DNA of 64,000 nucleotides. Origin: Sva-07 sp963716235 (GTDB lineage: Bacteria; Actinomycetota; Acidimicrobiia; Acidimicrobiales; Ilumatobacteraceae). Positions 7,659 through 16,846 of this stretch are shown here, one piece after another. Positions within the stretch are counted from its first letter, which is position 1. Every line of letters begins with the position of its first letter. Both the position numbers and the translations under genes were made by a program. The notes under the pieces were generated by a model. The model was not told the origin of the DNA, made no database searches, and saw only the letters and a program-made list of their open reading frames with translations. The DNA lies in NCBI GenBank assembly GCA_963716235.1, contig CAVQTE010000002.1, positions 1 to 64,000 of the forward strand, written 5' to 3'.

Positions 7659-9379
7659 CCATCTTCGTTCGCTCACGGCGACACCATCGCGATCGCGATC
7701 GCCGACGGCGTCGGTGCCGCGTTGGTGTCCGACGCCGGCGTCACCTCGGAATTCGACGAGACCACGATGGTCGCAGCCCTGATCGGAATCGAGCAGACGA
7801 TCTCGCCCCGATGGGTCTGGTGGTCGGCCGACACCGCCCGAGCCCTCGTCGCCGATCGGCCTCCGCCCGGCGCGTTGCTGGGATCTCGAAGCAGTCCATC
7901 GTCTCCTCGTCGGCGGCTGGCGCAGCGGCGCCGGGCGGATCTGGGCCCACCATCGAGGCCTCGACACCGCCGCGCTCCCACAGGTCGGCCGCACCCGATC
8001 TGTTCTCGCAGCCGGGCGAGGACGACCATGCGAGGCGGTTCGCGCGGACGGTCACCTCGACCCGGCATGGATCGACGGGCTGTGGAAGGCCGACCTCGAT
8101 CACCTTCGAACCTGGGCATCGCTCGCGCTCGACGTCCACCGCTGGCAGGTCGACGAACTGGAGCGGCTCCCCGCCCCGGCAGCATCGAGCACCGCACGGT
8201 CGGAATCGGCGGCTGCGCTCCTGTGTGCCGAGCTCGAGGCCGACGGACTCCCCATCGACATCGCCGAGGCCGAACGGATCATCTCGTCGTTCATCGGCCC
8301 GCGCCCGATCGACGCGGCGGACGAGGCACGACTCGCTGCCGAACGCGACCAGCTCGTGCTGCGCCATCTCGCGGGTTCGCTCGGCGACTTCGACCTGCGT
8401 CAACCCCGCCGGCGTCAAGTCGCTCCTGCGACGGGTCGGCATCGAGGTGCCCGACACGCGCGCCTGGCGTCTGGAACGCCTGCGCGACGAGCACGAGATC
8501 GTCGATGCGCTCCTCACCTGGCGCAAGGCCGAGCGGATCGCAACCACGTTCGGGTACCGATGGCTCGACCAGCACGTCGGGCCCGACGGGCGTCTACGAG
8601 GGCAGTGGTCGCCATCGGATGGCGCGGCCGGCCGGATGACCGCAACCGCAGGGCTGCACAACATGCCCGCAGAGCTCCGCCCGGCGATCGTTGCCGAGCA
8701 CGACCACGTGTTCGTCCGAGCGGATCTCGGCCAGATCGAACCCCGGATCCTCGCTGCGGTGTCGAACGACGAGGCCCTCGCCGCAGCCACCTGGGACGAC
8801 GACATGTACGCCCCCGTCGCCGCACGGCTCGGCGTCACCCGTGACGTCGCCAAGGTCGCCGTGCTGGGAGCGATGTACGGCCAGACGACGGGACACGGCG
8901 CCGCGGCACTGCGTGGCCTCGAATCCGCGTACCCGATCGCGATTGCCTTCCTGGAGACGGCCGCCCGCCAGGCCGAGGGCGGCAACGACCTGCGCACACG
9001 CGGAGGTCGTCTCGTGCGCATGTCCGAGCCGATCGACGAACCCGGTGACGCCCCGGCAGGTGCCGCGCGATCGTGGGCCGCCGCGCGTGGTCGATACGGA
9101 CGCAATGCAATGGTCCAGGGTGCCGCAGCGGAGTTCTTCAAGACCTGGGCGGCCATCGTCCGAGCACGTTGCGCACCGATCGACGCCGGCATCGTGCTGT
9201 GCCTCCACGACGAGTTGCTCGTGCATTGTCGCGCCGACCGCTCCGACGACGCGGCCGAGATCGTGGCCGACGGCGTGCAGGAGGCGAGCCATCGCTGGTC
9301 GGGCGCCGACACGGTCCGCGAGAGGGTCCGCTTCGTCGCCGACACGAGCGTGATCACCCGCTGGTCCGACGCGAAGTGA
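7655..9379 (+). CDS. Family A DNA polymerase (actinobacterial 3'-5' exonuclease/polymerase type), three frameshifts
   Basis: Joined over three one-base insertions (about 7667, 7857 and 8398) this encodes about 570 residues. After an N-terminal part resembling a degenerate exonuclease-like fold (HGDTIAIAIADG; RCWDLEAVHRLLVGGW), the polymerase domain shows motif A (RADLGQIEPRILAAVS), the O-helix (RDVAKVAVLGAMYGQTTGHG) and motif C (LCLHDELLVHC). These are the template-copying residues of Pol I. The protein is shorter than PolA and lacks a 5' nuclease domain. It resembles the second PolA-like polymerase of many actinobacteria, probably a repair enzyme. The three insertions are more likely read errors than decay, since every motif is intact. 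Confidence 0.85.
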   Translation: MTIFVRSRRHHRDRDRRRRRCRVGVRRRRHLGIRRDHDGRSPDRNRADDLAPMGLVVGRHRPSPRRRSASARRVAGISKQSIVSSSAAGAAAPGGSGPTIEASTPPRSHRSAAPDLFSQPGEDDHARRFARTVTSTRHGSTGCGRPTSITFEPGHRSRSTSTAGRSTNWSGSPPRQHRAPHGRNRRLRSCVPSSRPTDSPSTSPRPNGSSRRSSARARSTRRTRHDSLPNATSSCCAISRVRSATSTCVNPAGVKSLLRRVGIEVPDTRAWRLERLRDEHEIVDALLTWRKAERIATTFGYRWLDQHVGPDGRLRGQWSPSDGAAGRMTATAGLHNMPAELRPAIVAEHDHVFVRADLGQIEPRILAAVSNDEALAAATWDDDMYAPVAARLGVTRDVAKVAVLGAMYGQTTGHGAAALRGLESAYPIAIAFLETAARQAEGGNDLRTRGGRLVRMSEPIDEPGDAPAGAARSWAAARGRYGRNAMVQGAAAEFFKTWAAIVRARCAPIDAGIVLCLHDELLVHCRADRSDDAAEIVADGVQEASHRWSGADTVRERVRFVADTSVITRWSDAK

Positions 9380-9415
9380 GATCGACACGCTGGCCGAGCG
9401 CACGCGCCCCTCGGC

Positions 9416-9421
9416 TAGGTT
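9416..9421 (+). promoter_or_regulatory. -10 box (leaderless) of the DUF4328 gene
   Basis: TAGGTT ends 7 nt before the GTG start at 9429. It implies a transcript that begins at the start codon. Confidence 0.4.
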
Positions 9422-9428
9422 GACGGCG

Positions 9429-10247
9429 GTGAGCGACCTCCCTCCGCCTCCCGGTGCCGGGCAGCCGCCATCGCGCCGCCCCCGCCGTCATCGACGCCCC
9501 CTCCCCCTCCATCGAGCCTCAGCGCACCGCCCGGGTACGTCGCCTACTCCTCGAACCCGACGCCGTACGGCGCCCTGAAGCGCGTCGGTGGGCTCTCCAA
9601 GGCGATCGTCGTTCTCACGGCGATCGTCGCCGCGGCGACCGTGATCACCACGCTGTTGAGCATCGGCGTCGCCGGCGACGCTTCGGACTTCCTCGCCGGC
9701 GATCTCACCGACGACGAGTTCCGCGATTCGCTCGCACCGTTGAGCGCGGTCCAGAGCATCGCCGGGGTCGTCACGCTCGCCAGCGGCGTCGTCACCATGA
9801 TCTGGATGTACCGGGTGGCCGGCAACATCCGGGCGTTCGGGCGTCGCACGACGTGGAGTCCGCTGTTCTCGATCTTCGGGTGGTTCCTGCCGCCGTTCTT
9901 CCTCTACGTCATCCCCTTCCTCGTCCTGCGTGAACAATGGAAGGGTTCCGACCCCACCGTCGACGAGACCGACGGCTGGAAGAGCGAACGCTGACAACCG
10001 CACGTTGTGGGGCTGGTTCGTGTTCTACGGCCTGATTCCCTTGGTGCTGTTCGTCGCGCAGATCGGTTCGGTCGCCAGCGCCGGACTCGGGACCGGCGAC
10101 ATCGAGACCGTTGCCGAGTCGCTCGACCAGGTGAGCGCCCTCACCTTCTTGTCGGCCGTGTCCGTCGTCGGCGCCGCCATCTTCTGGATCATGTTCGTTC
10201 GCCAGTTGACCCGACGGCACGTTGCGCTGACGAACGAATCGTCGTAG
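9429..10247 (+). CDS. DUF4328 integral membrane protein with Pro-rich N-terminus, two frame breaks
   Basis: GTG at 9429 opens MSDLPPPPGAGQPP. After a frame break near 9469 (one base missing) come a proline-rich stretch and a membrane domain with helices at SKAIVVLTAIVAAATVITTL, IAGVVTLASGVVTMIWMYRV and LFSIFGWFLPPFFLYVIPFL. A second break (extra base about 9989) leads into two more helices (LWGWFVFYGLIPLVLFVAQI; LTFLSAVSVVGAAIFWIMFV). The order Pro-rich tail, helices and YRVAGNIRAFGRR is typical of DUF4328, whose function is unknown. Without repair the gene would look like two short proteins, 9641-9994 and 9930-10247. Confidence 0.7.
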
Positions 10248-10250
10248 TCG

Positions 10251-10722
10251 ATGAGCACGTCCGACGTCGTCTACCTGGTCCGCCACGCCAAGGCCGGCGA
10301 GCGGCGCGTGTGGACCGGCGACGACGTTGCGAGGCCCCTGAGCAGACAGGGCTGGAAGCAGGCACACGCGGTGTCCGAACGACTCGCCGGAAAGGGTGTC
10401 TCGACGATCCACTCGAGCCCCTACGTCCGCTGCGTCCAGACCGTCGAGCCCCTCGCGGAACTCATCGGCACGGAGATCACGATCGACGATCGACTCGCCG
10501 AGGACTCACCGTTCGAACCGGTGCTCGACCTCCTCGCCCAGGTCGACCGGTTCGGCGGTGTTGTGCAGCCACGGCGACGTCATCCCCGCAACGATCGAGG
10601 CACTCGTGCGCCGGGGGATGGAGGTGCAGTCGAGCGTCGACTGGCGCAAGGCCACCGTCTGGGTGCTCCGGCGCAAGGGCGACCGGATCACCAAGGGCAA
10701 GGTCTGGCCCCCGCCCTCCTGA
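10251..10722 (+). CDS. SixA-like histidine phosphatase, one frameshift
   Basis: Starts YLVRHAKAGERRVWTGDDVA: the RHA motif holds the phospho-accepting His of the histidine phosphatase superfamily, and RPLSRQGWKQA follows as in SixA. SSPYVRCVQTVEPLAE is the second conserved block. At about 10560 an extra base shifts the frame; the corrected sequence continues LCSHGDVIPATIEALVRRG, carrying the second catalytic His, and ends at 10722. SixA-type enzymes dephosphorylate phospho-His or small phosphoesters; the substrate is unknown here. It lies 3 bp after the DUF4328 gene. Confidence 0.82.
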
Positions 10723-10746
10723 CCCGGGCGGTCTGTCGGGGTCAGG
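10718..10746. terminator. Hairpin between the SixA gene and the ccm operon end
   Basis: CCTGACCC (10718-10725) pairs with GGGTCAGG (10739-10746) around a 13-nt loop. It overlaps the SixA stop codon and lies 16 nt before the end of the converging ccm operon, so it can terminate both. Confidence 0.5.
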
Positions 10747-10761
10747 TCCGGATAGGCCGGG

Positions 10762-11523
10762 TCAGTCGGCGGCGGCGCGGATCTGGTCGGCGAAGTTCGA
10801 CACGAGCGAGCCGACCTCCGCTGGGGGGTTGCTCGCTTCGCACTTCTCGATGTACGGCAACGCAGCCTCGGCGTCGTCGCGGAACTGGAACTCGATGATC
10901 GCCAGGAAGCACTGCGGATCGGCGTAGTCGGGTTCGATCTCGGTTGCCTGGCCCAGCGCCAGCCGGGCCGCGTCGAGCCGTTGCTCCGCATCGGGCTGGT
11001 CGGGGTTCTGGCGGGTCAGCAGGGCGAGCGTCCAACCGAAGTACGCCAACGCCTCGGCGTTGTCACGTCCCCGGTCGCGTTCCATCTCGATCACGCGTCC
11101 GAACAGCGAGTTGGCGAGCTGGAAATCACCCTGGCTCATCGCGTCGCGGGCGTTGGTGAGCAGGATCCGCGATTCGTCGCCCGGAGTCAGGCCGGTGATT
11201 TCCTGGCCCGCCGATCGTTCCCCCCAGGCGCCGGCGAGGATGAACCCGACGGCCACCGACCCCACGACCACAGCGGCAGTGACCGCGACGATCCGGCTCC
11301 ACCGGCGAGGAGGCCGTTGCGGGAGTTCGCCGCGGCCCTGATCGATCTGACGCAGCACGTCGGCGGCACGCACGGTGTAGCCGTCCTTCAGCGTCTGGTA
11401 GTCGAGATCATCGACGTCGCCGGCGGCGTGCTCCTTCTCCAGATCGGTCAGCGAGCGCAGAAGGTATCGACGCTCCTCCTCCAGCTCCGCGAGCCGGTCG
11501 AGCTGTTGGCCGCTGGCCGTCAC
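10762..11523 (-). CDS. TPR protein of the cytochrome c maturation operon (CcmI-like)
   Basis: 253 residues: an N-terminal coiled-coil (LAELEEERRYLLRSLTDLEK), one membrane helix (about 91-114, RIVAVTAAVVVGSVAVGFIL) and a C-terminal TPR region (about 140-250). It is the last gene of the Ccm operon and overlaps ccmH by GTGA. In Proteobacteria CcmI has the same position and uses TPRs to hold apocytochrome c for the CcmFH ligase. Sequence similarity to proteobacterial CcmI is not obvious, so the role is inferred from context and layout. Its 3' end faces the SixA gene across a hairpin. Confidence 0.7.
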   Translation of the reverse strand: MTASGQQLDRLAELEEERRYLLRSLTDLEKEHAAGDVDDLDYQTLKDGYTVRAADVLRQIDQGRGELPQRPPRRWSRIVAVTAAVVVGSVAVGFILAGAWGERSAGQEITGLTPGDESRILLTNARDAMSQGDFQLANSLFGRVIEMERDRGRDNAEALAYFGWTLALLTRQNPDQPDAEQRLDAARLALGQATEIEPDYADPQCFLAIIEFQFRDDAEAALPYIEKCEASNPPAEVGSLVSNFADQIRAAAD

Positions 11524-12029
11524 TTGCCGGTGTCCTGGGCGTCGACGTCAGCGAGCAGTGCGGCTTCGACGAGCGCTCGGTCGTCGTCGGTCGGTTCGCG
11601 GATGTCGCCCGCTTCGCGTTTCCATCGGCGGAACACCACCACGAGCGCGGCAAGCCCGCACACGAACGCAACCGCCGGCAGTACCCAGACCAGCGCGTCG
11701 AAGCCGCTCGCTTTGGGAACCAGCAGGACCTGGGCGCCGTAACGCGTCTCGATGAACGCGACGATCTCGGCATCGCTCAGATCGTTGTCGGCGACGAGTT
11801 GCTGCACCTGATTGCGGATCGCCTGCGACGCGTTGTTCTGCGACTCGAAGACGCTCTCACCATCGCAGATCGGGCACGCCACTCGGCGAGCGATCGCGTC
11901 GACGCGATCCTCCTGGCTCTCCGGCCCCGTCGAGCGCGTCGCACCGACAGCGAGGAAGCCGGCGATCACCAAGACCAACAGCACCCACCCGGGCCAGCGC
12001 TTGAGCTTGGTGTTCAGTTCGTTCGCCAT
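11520..12029 (-). CDS. ccmH: Cytochrome c maturation protein CcmH/CycL
   Basis: 169 residues. An N-terminal helix (PGWVLLVLVIAGFLAVGA) leads to an extracytoplasmic segment with RVACPICDGESVFESQ, the CPxC heme-ligation reductase motif of CcmH, which reduces the CXXCH cysteines of apocytochrome c. After a helical bundle (ATRYGAQVLL-type region) comes a second helix (FDALVWVLPAVAFVCGLAAL). It works with CcmF in attaching heme. The ATG shares one base with the ccmG stop, and the 3' end overlaps the TPR gene by four. Confidence 0.93.
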   Translation of the reverse strand: MANELNTKLKRWPGWVLLVLVIAGFLAVGATRSTGPESQEDRVDAIARRVACPICDGESVFESQNNASQAIRNQVQQLVADNDLSDAEIVAFIETRYGAQVLLVPKASGFDALVWVLPAVAFVCGLAALVVVFRRWKREAGDIREPTDDDRALVEAALLADVDAQDTGK

Positions 12030-12640
12030 CAGTACTGCTCGCGGAACTGCTGCAGGATGGTGTTGAGCTGATCGGCGGTCACCTTCGAGATGAGACGCAA
12101 CTGCACCACCCCGCTCGGATCGACGATCCAGGTCTCCGGTACCTGCGAGACACCGAACGCCACGGGGAACTCGTCGGCCTCGGAGTAGATCGCCGGCCAG
12201 TCGCCGCCGTTGTCGGCGAAGAACTCGTCGATCTCGGCCTGCTCACCCCGTGTGATCACCGAGTACAACTCGGCACCATCGGCGCCGAGCGTCGCCTGAT
12301 CGTCGGAGAACTTGACGAGTTCGGGATGCTCCTGGACGCACGGGATGCAGGTCGGATCGAAGAAGTTGAGCACCACCCAACTCCCCTTGCGACGTGACAG
12401 GTCGAACGACGTTCCGTCGTCGAGCGTGCCCGTTGCCTCGGGCGCGGGTCGGCCGATCAGTGGTGAGTCGGCTGACTCATTGCGAGTGGCGTCGGCACCG
12501 GCCAGCACGACGAACAGCCCGACCATCACGAGCGCGATCAGCCCGACGACGAGCGGCGCAACACGGCGTCGCCGACCCGGCGGTCCGGCGTCGCTCGCCT
12601 GTTCCTCGGCTGGCGCCACCTCGTCGACGACCTCGCTCAC
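12029..12640 (-). CDS. ccmG: Membrane-anchored thioredoxin-like protein CcmG/DsbE
   Basis: 203 residues: an N-terminal anchor (VAPLVVGLIALVMVGLFVVL, about 28-47) and an outward-facing TlpA/ResA-like domain. FFDPTCIPCVQEHPEL carries the redox CxxC; VSQVPETWIVDPSG has the cis-Pro expected in the fold. It supplies electrons to reduce the apocytochrome cysteines, partly through CcmH. The GTG at 12640 overlaps the presumed ccmF stop (GTGA). Its place between ccmF and ccmH fits System I. Confidence 0.92.
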   Translation of the reverse strand: MSEVVDEVAPAEEQASDAGPPGRRRRVAPLVVGLIALVMVGLFVVLAGADATRNESADSPLIGRPAPEATGTLDDGTSFDLSRRKGSWVVLNFFDPTCIPCVQEHPELVKFSDDQATLGADGAELYSVITRGEQAEIDEFFADNGGDWPAIYSEADEFPVAFGVSQVPETWIVDPSGVVQLRLISKVTADQLNTILQQFREQY

Positions 12641-14681
12641 GCCGGCGCCCCGGTTCGCGTGTCGACATCATCGTCGTAGGCGTCGGTGTCGGTGTCGGCC
12701 CGGCGTCGGATGGTGGCCCATCGATGACGATCGGTGCCGAGACCGGATCGACGGCGAGACGCCGACGGGATCCGGGGAAGGCCGCCAGCATCGTGCCGAC
12801 GGCCATGATCGCGCCGCCGATCCACAGCCACAGGATCATCGGCTTGACGAACACTCTGATCGTGACGGACGTGTCACCGGGCGCGGCGCCCTGGCCGAGC
12901 GTGAGATAGATGTCCTCGGTGAACCCGGTACGCACCGACGGCGTCCCGATGTCGGCTCCCATGTTGAGATAGGTCGTGATGGCCGGTCGGTACGTCTTCG
13001 CCCCGTCGAGGATGACGTTCGCCGCGATTCGGCTCTCGCGATCGTTGGCGCGCTCGTCGACCGACACGAGCTCGAAGGTGTGACCGCCCCACTCGACCAC
13101 TTCGCCCTGCTTCAGCTCGAGTGTCGCCGAGTGCGTGAAGCTGTTCGAGGCAGCGAGCGCAACAGCGATGACGATGACGCCGATGTGCACGACCATGCCG
13201 CCGTTGGCCCGACCGACGAGCCCCCGCCAGCCCTGACGCCGCGTGGCGAGTGCGAGCTGCCGGCCCGCCGACCCAGCGGCGAAACCGGCGAGGCCGAATG
13301 CCACGAGCGGCGCCCAGCCGTCGGCACCGACGAAGACGGCGATCATCAGTGCTCCGGCACCGCACCAGGCCGGCCAGAACAGCCGCGTGCGCAGCAGTTC
13401 GATCGACGCCTTGCGCCATGGCAGCACCGGTGCCACACCCATCAGGAACAGCAGCATCAGACCGATCGGCTGCGACAGTCGATCGAAGTACGGGGCGCCG
13501 ACGAGCGTCTGGCGGTCCTGCAATGCCTCGACCAACAGCGGGAACAAGGTGCCGAGCAGGATGATGAACGCCCACACCGTGAAGAGGACATTGTTGGCGA
13601 GGAACGCCCCCTCTCGGGACAGCGGAGAGTCGATGGTGCCGGGAGATCGCAGCCGATCGCCCCGCCACGCGATCAGCCCGAGCGAGACGACCACGATGAG
13701 GCCGAAGAACGCGAGCAGCCAGGTGCCCACGGGGCCGTCGCCGAAGGCGTGCACGGAGTTCAGCACGCCCGACCGGGTGAGGAACGTCCCGAGAATCGTG
13801 AGCGCGAACGTGGCGACGAGCAGGCTCAGGTTCCAGACGCGCAGCATGCCGCGGCGCTCCTGGACGAGCACCGAGTGGATGTAGGCCGTGCCGGTGAGCC
13901 AGGGCAGGAACGAAGCATTCTCGACGGGATCCCATGCCCACACGCCCGACCAGCCGAGCACCTCGTAGCTCCACCATCCACCGAGCAGGATCCCGATCGT
14001 GAGGAACGCCCAGGAGAACAGCGCCCACCGGCGAGTCTCCATGAGCCAGCCCTCGCCCAAGCGGCCCGTGATCAGGGCGGCCATCGCAAAGGCGAACGGC
14101 ACGCTGAACCCCACGTAACCGAGGTAGAGAATCGGTGGGTGGAACAGCACGAGGATGTGGTTCTGCAGCAATGGGTTGGGGCCCGGGCCACTGGTGATCC
14201 CTGCGGCTCCGGCAGCGAACGGATCAGCAGGACCGAAGCTCAACATGGCGAAGAACGCCGAGATCACGAACATCACGATCAGTGCCCAGCCGACGAGGAC
14301 GTCATCGGTCCGGTCGCGGAACCGCCAGGCCACCGCCGCCGTGAAGATCCCGAGCATCAACGCCCACAGCAGGATCGATCCTTCGAGCGCCGACCACATC
14401 GCGGCGATGTTGTACAGCAGTGGCGTGTCGGCCGATCCGACCTGCTGGATGTAGGCCATCGAGAAGTCGCGTGTGATCAGCGCCCGCTGCATCATCACCA
14501 CCGCGAGCACGATCCCACCGAGAGCGAAGAAGGCGTACGTCGGACCCTGTCTGAGGAGGCGCTTGTCGTTGCGGCGGATGCCGGAGAGCACCGCCAGCGC
14601 GCCGAACACGCACGCCGCGAGCATCAGCAGTAGCCCCGCTCGACCCAACGCCGAGTTCACGCTCGCGGCAACCAGCATCAC
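12637..14681 (-). CDS. ccmF: Heme lyase subunit CcmF
   Basis: A large polytopic protein of about 680 residues with many helices and the tryptophan-rich heme motif WGGWWSYEVLGWSGVWAWDP, plus the large periplasmic part before the last helix (WLWIGGAIMAVGTMLAAFPG). It joins heme from CcmE to apocytochrome c with CcmH. In the raw frame the protein would run on to 12477, overlapping ccmG by 160 nt; a one-base break near 12700 instead leads to DTDTDAYDDDVDTRTGAPA and a TGA at 12637 that overlaps the ccmG GTG, like the other junctions here. I prefer that end. The start is GTG 14681 or ATG 14678, overlapping the ccmE stop. Confidence 0.92.
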
Positions 14682-15187
14682 GGTGTGGTCGTGGAATCGG
14701 TGCAGCCGGCCTGTTCGGCCTCGAGCACGCGCTCGTCGTTCACGGCGACGTATTCGTCGGAGTGCTTGACCTCGACGCGGTCGCCCAACAACTCACCGTT
14801 CTCGATCACGCCGTGCACCACGACCGGGATGCACTCCTTGAAGATGCCGCCCGGTTCGCCGTCGTACACCACGGGCATCGTCTCACCGTTGAACGAGATG
14901 GTGAACACCGTCGTGTTGGCCACCTTCTCGACCGTCCCCTCGTCGACGGTTCCCTGAAGCCGGATCCGCCGGCCCTCGTCACAGCCACCGCGGTTGCCGA
15001 CCTCGTCGACGTTGCAGTAGTAGTCGACGGCCGAGGTGAGGAACTGGGTGAGGATGACCCCGCCGGCGACGACGACGAGTGCCAGCACCACCATCGGGAA
15101 CCACTTGCGTTTGGCCTTCGGCTTCGATCCGGCGGGATCGACCGGGGCCCGGGGGGAGAGGTCCATGTCGGTCATGTCAGGTGTCAT
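14678..15187 (-). CDS. ccmE: Heme chaperone CcmE
   Basis: 169 residues: a basic N-terminus, one membrane helix (FPMVVLALVVVAGGVILTQF) and an OB-fold domain. RVEVKHSDEYVAVND carries the HxxxY motif whose His binds heme covalently before transfer to CcmF. An extra pair of cysteines lies just after the helix (DYYCNVDEVGNRGGCDEG), not found in enterobacterial CcmE; it could form a disulfide. The ATG at 15187 lies 9 nt after the ccmD stop. Confidence 0.92.
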   Translation of the reverse strand: MTPDMTDMDLSPRAPVDPAGSKPKAKRKWFPMVVLALVVVAGGVILTQFLTSAVDYYCNVDEVGNRGGCDEGRRIRLQGTVDEGTVEKVANTTVFTISFNGETMPVVYDGEPGGIFKECIPVVVHGVIENGELLGDRVEVKHSDEYVAVNDERVLEAEQAGCTDSTTTP

Positions 15188-15196
15188 TCTGCTCGC

Positions 15197-15331
15197 TCAG
15201 AGCCAGGATTTCTCCTCGTCCGGTACACGCTGCGCGAGTTTGCGACCCGAGCGCACGTAGCGCCACGCCAGCAACCCGACCGACGCGAAGGTCAGCACGT
15301 AGCTGCCGATGATGAACCCGGCGTCATCCAT
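15197..15331 (-). CDS. ccmD: Small membrane protein CcmD-like
   Basis: 44 residues, one membrane helix (FIIGSYVLTFASVGLLAWRY) followed by a basic RSGRKLAQRV tail. Size, topology and position between ccmC and ccmE match CcmD, which helps release holo-CcmE from the CcmABC complex. The ATG at 15331 overlaps the ccmC stop (TGATG). The call rests on context more than on sequence, as CcmD is poorly conserved. Confidence 0.82.
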   Translation of the reverse strand: MDDAGFIIGSYVLTFASVGLLAWRYVRSGRKLAQRVPDEEKSWL

Positions 15332-16119
15332 CACGTCGTCCTCGTGTCGAGTTGGGCCGCGTCGCTCTCGGCGCGGCGGGCCGCGAGCGCCTCGTCGAGT
15401 CCCCGGTCGTCGAGGTAGTCCTCCATCGCCATCCCCCGCGTGCGGTGCATCACGAGCCACACGTACAGCAGGCTGAAGGCGATCACGCCGACGAACAGAC
15501 TGAAAAGCATGAGGCCATCCATGCTCACGTCGGCATCGGTACCGAGCACCGTCGCCTCCTGATGGAGGCTGCGCCACAGGCGCACGCTCCAGTGCACGAG
15601 CGGGATCTCGAGCACGGCCAGTAGACCGATCACCGCACTGCGGCGGGCACGTTGTTCGTGGGTGCCACCGAGGCGACGCACGGCCAGATAGCCGATGTAG
15701 GTGACGAACAGCAGTGCCGTGGTCGTGAGGCGGGCATCCCATTGCCAGAAGACGCCCCAGGTGAGGCGACCCCAGAGCGCACCGACGACGAGCGTGACGG
15801 CGACGAACACCGTCCCGATCTCAGCGCTGGCACCAGCGAGGCGGTCCCAGCCGAGCGACTTCTTGACGACGTACATGGCCGATCCGAGGGCCGTCACGGA
15901 GAAGGCGAGATACGCGATCCAGATCGTGGGCACGTGGACGTACAGCAGGCGGACCGCTTCGCGCTGGTCGCGATCTTCGGGCGAGAAGCCCAATCCGAAC
16001 GCGATGAGCCAACCCATGGCAATGATGGTGGCAGTTCCCAGGATCCGGGTGCCACGGCTGGCGGTGCCCGCAGCTGTGGAGACACCCGTGCTGGTCGGCT
16101 TGGATTCGGTCGTCGTCAT
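15331..16119 (-). CDS. ccmC: Heme exporter/handling protein CcmC
   Basis: 262 residues with six hydrophobic segments. The heme-handling tryptophan motif WGVFWQWDARLTTTALLF and the flanking periplasmic His (YVHVPTIW; IPLVHWSVRLW) are those of CcmC, which loads heme on CcmE. An N-terminal Ser/Thr-rich tail and a C-terminal cytoplasmic extension (about 215-262) are longer than in Proteobacteria. It starts 43 nt after ccmB, the only real gap in the operon. Confidence 0.93.
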   Translation of the reverse strand: MTTTESKPTSTGVSTAAGTASRGTRILGTATIIAMGWLIAFGLGFSPEDRDQREAVRLLYVHVPTIWIAYLAFSVTALGSAMYVVKKSLGWDRLAGASAEIGTVFVAVTLVVGALWGRLTWGVFWQWDARLTTTALLFVTYIGYLAVRRLGGTHEQRARRSAVIGLLAVLEIPLVHWSVRLWRSLHQEATVLGTDADVSMDGLMLFSLFVGVIAFSLLYVWLVMHRTRGMAMEDYLDDRGLDEALAARRAESDAAQLDTRTT

Positions 16120-16162
16120 GTCCGTTCCGTCATTCGTCGGTCCCTGTCATTCATGATCTGGG

Positions 16163-16846
16163 TCATTCGTCGATCAACGGACCGAACGCCAACGATCCGC
16201 CGACCCCGAAGGCAACAGCGAAGACAGCCAGCAGACCCACCCAGGGCCAACCGTCCGACACCACTGCGCCTGCGGTGCCGAGCGCTGCTTCGACCGCTCG
16301 TGTTGCTCCGATCAGGACGGGCGCCACCGCGGGGAGCGTGAGAAGCGGGAGCAACGTCTCGCGACCCCTGAACCCTGCGGCAAGGCCTCCGTACAGAGTA
16401 CCGACCGCAGCGAGGCCGCACGTCGCGGAGATCAACGTGGTGACGAGAAGCACAAGCCCACCGAGCGGCACCGTCTGGCGGTAGAGGACGACCGCGGCGA
16501 AGACGAGCACCACCTCGAGCACGAGCAGTTGCACGGCGAGCCCGCACGCCTTGCCCAGGAAGATCGCTCGTGGGTCGACACCGGCGACGCGTAACGCGTC
16601 GAGGGCGCCGTCGTCGGTTTCGATGGCGAAGCTGCGCTGGACGAGCACGAGCATGCTGAACAGCGTCGCCAGCCACACGAGGCCCGGTGCGACCCGTTCG
16701 AGGACCGCATCGGAGTCGAGAGCGAACGCGAAGATCACCATCGTCACGCCGGCGAAGGGCAGCACCTGATTGGTGAGGACGCGGCTGTGCCATTCGATAC
16801 GCAGATCCTTGAAGGCGACCAGCCGGGCGATGCGCCACACGCTCAC
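16163..16846 (-). CDS. ccmB: Heme ABC exporter membrane subunit CcmB
   Basis: 227 residues with six predicted helices and the CcmB opening WRIARLVAFKDLRIEWHSR. RETLLPLLTLPAVAPVLIGA is a conserved CcmB-type block. It pairs with CcmA to release heme-bound CcmE. The GTG at 16846 overlaps the ccmA stop (GTGA); the frame is open upstream but antisense to ccmA domains, so this start is favoured. Confidence 0.9.
   Translation of the reverse strand: MSVWRIARLVAFKDLRIEWHSRVLTNQVLPFAGVTMVIFAFALDSDAVLERVAPGLVWLATLFSMLVLVQRSFAIETDDGALDALRVAGVDPRAIFLGKACGLAVQLLVLEVVLVFAAVVLYRQTVPLGGLVLLVTTLISATCGLAAVGTLYGGLAAGFRGRETLLPLLTLPAVAPVLIGATRAVEAALGTAGAVVSDGWPWVGLLAVFAVAFGVGGSLAFGPLIDE

Noticed and set aside
9930..10247. 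Separate small membrane protein
   Set aside because: It is the C-terminal half of the DUF4328 protein after a one-base break; a start there would lie within the upstream helix region.
12312..14633. A 773-codon open frame opposite ccmF
   Set aside because: Low-complexity Arg/Glu/Gln-rich sequence, antisense to a well-conserved membrane protein.
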